Assembly: GCF_001462205.1 (NCBI RefSeq)
Contig: NZ_LKIR01000070.1
Span: 1 to 32,710, forward strand
DNA length: 32,710 nucleotides
Direction of reading: 5' to 3'
Origin: Haloparvum sedimenti
GTDB taxonomy: Archaea; Halobacteriota; Halobacteria; Halobacteriales; Haloferacaceae
Shown here: positions 30,830 to 32,710 of the stretch, one piece after another
Layout of the letters: each line of letters begins with the position of its first letter
How positions within the stretch are numbered: position 1 is the first letter of the stretch
Notes under the pieces: model-generated
Told to the model about the DNA's origin: nothing
Databases searched by the model: none
The model's input: only the letters and a program-made list of their open reading frames with translations
Made by a program: the position numbers and the translations under genes

Positions 30830-32275
30830 TCAGTCGTGCGGGAACGACGCGTCCGGGTCGTGGTCCGGCGCCGCGGGCGCGTCCGCGAGCGTCTCGAAGA
30901 AGCGCCCGGAGATTATGTCCTCGACCACGTCGGTCAGGGTCTCCTCCGCCTCTTCGTCGACCTCCCCGAGGATCCCCAGCGGGACCTGTGCGCCCGCCAT
31001 GTCCGCGTGCCCGCCCGCGGAGCCGATCTGGTCGAGCGCCTCCCGGAGCGTCTCGCCGAGGTCGATCGACGCGCCGCGGGCGCGGCCGGAGACGTAGACG
31101 ACGCCGTCCATGTAGCCGTAGACGAGCGATACCGTCACGTCCTCCATGTTCAGCAGGCGCTCGGCCGCCTGCGCGAGCGCGTCGCGGTCCTTGATGCGTC
31201 CGACGCAGGAGGCGACCGCCGACCCCCGCACGTCCCGTCGCCGGATCGCCTCCGCGAGCGTCTCGACGGTGTCCACGCTCACGCTCGGCGACTCGACGCG
31301 CTCGAGCACCTCCTCGTCGACGAACGGGAGGAGATTCGCGCCCGCCTCGAAGTCTGCGACCGATACCTCGCGGGTGAACTCGCGCGTGTCGACGCGGATC
31401 CCGTACAACAGGGCGGTCGCAGTCCGGCGGTCCGGTTCGATCTCGAGCCGGTCGAGGTACTCGGCGAGCATGGTGCTCGTCGCGCCCAGATCCGGCCTGA
31501 TGTCGACGTACGATCCCTCCACCGGCCCACGCGGCGGGTGGTGGTCCACGACCACGTCGACCGCCGTCTCGGGGGCGAGACTGTCGTTGACGCCCGCACG
31601 CGAGTGATCGACGAGAGCGATCCCGCCGTACTCGTCGGGGTCGACGGATTCCACGTTCCGGATCGGGATGTCCAGCAAGTTCACGAGCGCGCGGTTCTCC
31701 TGATGGGAGATCTCGCCGTGATAGCACGCTTCCGCGGGCACCCCCACCGCCTCCGCCACGCGAACCAACGCGATGGCGCTGGCGATGGCGTCGGGGTCGG
31801 GGTTGTCGTGGGTCACGACCGCCAGCGGCCCGTTCAGTTGCCGGAGCGTCGAGAACAGCGACGCCATGCGCTCGCCCTCGTCCGCGCCCGCGGCCGCGAC
31901 GACGCGGTCCGCGAGCGCGTCGACGGGGTCGATGAGTCGGTCGACGGTCTCCCGAAGTCGGTCGCGGACCGCGTCCGCCGGGTCCTCGCCCGCGTACGCC
32001 ACGATCAGCGCGTCGGGGAACGCCGCCCGGGCCGACAGCGCGGCGGCGAGATTCCGGTCCGGATCGTCGCTCGCGACCACGACGACAGCCGCCCGGTCGG
32101 GATAGTTGGCGGAGTCGGTCGGGTCCGCCTCGACGGCGGCGACGTTCGCCTCCCGGAGCGTCGTCACCCAGCCGGTGTCGTCCGCGACGACGTGTAACTC
32201 GCCGCGGCGCTCCCGCGCTCGCTCGACGAGCGTGTGACCGACGGAGTCGCAGCCGAGAACCAGCCGCCGTACCAT
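30830..32275 (-). CDS. DHH family phosphoesterase with N-terminal TrkA-N-like domain
   Basis: The protein has 481 residues. Residues 1-125 resemble a Rossmann RCK/TrkA-N domain ([16 protein letters not shown], then VVVASDD). The DHH domain has [11 protein letters not shown] (His156, Asp160, Asp162), VDHSRAG (Asp223) and the defining DHH triad at 244-246. The DHHA1 domain near the C-terminus has GGH at 421-423 in [10 protein letters not shown]. RecJ-like and oligoribonuclease/pAp-phosphatase-like enzymes share this arrangement. A nucleotide-binding regulatory N-terminus suggests control by NAD or a cyclic dinucleotide, but this is inference. The start at 32275 is 28 bp from a TTTTGA box. Confidence 0.88.
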   Translation of the reverse strand: MVRRLVLGCDSVGHTLVERARERRGELHVVADDTGWVTTLREANVAAVEADPTDSANYPDRAAVVVVASDDPDRNLAAALSARAAFPDALIVAYAGEDPADAVRDRLRETVDRLIDPVDALADRVVAAAGADEGERMASLFSTLRQLNGPLAVVTHDNPDPDAIASAIALVRVAEAVGVPAEACYHGEISHQENRALVNLLDIPIRNVESVDPDEYGGIALVDHSRAGVNDSLAPETAVDVVVDHHPPRGPVEGSYVDIRPDLGATSTMLAEYLDRLEIEPDRRTATALLYGIRVDTREFTREVSVADFEAGANLLPFVDEEVLERVESPSVSVDTVETLAEAIRRRDVRGSAVASCVGRIKDRDALAQAAERLLNMEDVTVSLVYGYMDGVVYVSGRARGASIDLGETLREALDQIGSAGGHADMAGAQVPLGILGEVDEEAEETLTDVVEDIISGRFFETLADAPAAPDHDPDASFPHD

Positions 32276-32710
32276 GTGCCCGTCCCTGCGGGACGCGGAC
32301 TCAAAACGGTACCGTCACGGTGAGTCCGGTGGCCCGACCCCCGAGGCGATGGGCTGCGAGCCATCCCACCCAACGGCACTCACGGCGGGAGTCCTTCGGT
32401 ATCTGCCAAAAACGTTCGTCCCACGTGCGGTCGCGGTGCTGTGCGTGGCGGTGCGGTCGGCGTGCGCCGCGGCGACCCCGTGTCGCCGCGACCGCGCGAG
32501 GGAGGCGACGGCGCGGCCGCCTGCGGTGCGGTTTCGCGGCCGCGCCGTCGCCGAGGCTGGGGAGGTGTGAGGCTGCTGTGCGGTCGCGGTGGGTGGGACT
32601 GAAAGGGGCAGCCGGCTCGGTCCCGCCCGGACGACGCTCTCGCGAGCCTGCCGAGCGAGAGTCAGCAAGTCGCAGCCCGGACCCGTCCGTCGGGCGGTGC
32701 GGAGAGACGC
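32276..32710. other. Right-edge intergenic region
   Basis: No credible gene is seen. The first 165 bases hold the DHH gene promoter (TTTTGA box, minus strand, about 32306-32301) and otherwise nothing I can name. The rest is copy 2 of the stem-loop element, running to the end of the window. Confidence 0.6.
32444..32710 (-). repeat. GC-rich stem-loop element, copy 2 (may continue beyond the window)
   Basis: Read on the minus strand it repeats the order of copy 1. A GCGTCTCTCCGCA box lies at the window edge, followed by an extra small hairpin (32661-32655 with 32643-32637). Next come the same 29-bp box (32619-32591, identical to copy 1) and the same 40-bp box (32590-32551, one mismatch). Then come hairpin I with a perfect 17-bp stem (32552-32536 with 32520-32504), the CTCCCTCGCGCG box and hairpin II with a 9-bp stem (32490-32482 with 32476-32468). 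Confidence 0.8.

Noticed and set aside
32315-32668. A 117-codon minus-strand frame at the right edge
   Set aside because: It follows the stem-loop element, and much of the peptide is a translation of its boxes. Copy 1 has a 33-bp insert and different stems, so no protein is conserved.

Overview
The window looks like chromosomal DNA of a halophilic archaeon (class Halobacteria; Halorubrum-like by my reading, but the genus is inference). The sequence is very GC-rich. The proteins are strongly acidic, rich in Asp and Glu and poor in Lys. Two exported binding proteins have twin-arginine signals ending in a lipobox. Most genes outside operons start about 25-30 bp downstream of an AT-rich box, with no Shine-Dalgarno sequence, which is the haloarchaeal leaderless pattern. 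I used those boxes to choose several starts.

Layout. (1) 124-3217, minus: a four-gene surface-glycan or lipid-carrier operon (GT2 glycosyltransferase, DUF2304 membrane protein, polysaccharide deacetylase, flippase-like membrane protein). It diverges from an alkaline-phosphatase-superfamily hydrolase (3393-4949), followed by an AglJ-like dolichol-phosphate glycosyltransferase (5065-5991). (2) 6025-8693: grpE and menD, divergently transcribed and each away from its usual partners. (3) 8914-15453: a complete phosphate-uptake operon, pstS-pstC-pstA-pstB-phoU plus a second PhoU protein with an AbrB-type DNA-binding N-terminus. The genes from pstC to phoU are joined by 4-bp stop/start overlaps, and pstS is preceded by a near-perfect 24-bp palindrome overlapping the promoter. 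(4) 15471-17162, minus: a coiled-coil protein and a membrane protein of unknown function. (5) 17260-20158, minus: a zinc/manganese-type ABC importer (binding protein with a long His/Asp/Glu loop, ATPase, permease). (6) 20264-21170, minus: a YbaK-like tRNA-editing-domain protein and a 94-residue protein. (7) 21426-27138: gyrB and gyrA. gyrB carries a 433-residue intein with an HNH endonuclease in the TOPRIM motif. (8) 27231-28715: an MFS transporter and a 69-residue membrane protein. (9) 29352-32275, minus: a DJ-1/PfpI protein, a purine phosphoribosyltransferase and a DHH phosphoesterase with an N-terminal Rossmann domain.

The two long non-coding stretches (28716-29351 and 32276-32710) each hold one copy of the same roughly 250-bp GC-rich element, in opposite orientations. 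The copies share conserved boxes around a 17-bp perfect stem whose sequence differs between them at four positions. All four differences are compensated on the opposite arm. This is the strongest signal of unexplained structure in the window. The first copy is preceded by a degenerate 66-bp direct repeat.

No rRNA, tRNA, insertion sequence with a transposase, or CRISPR array was found.
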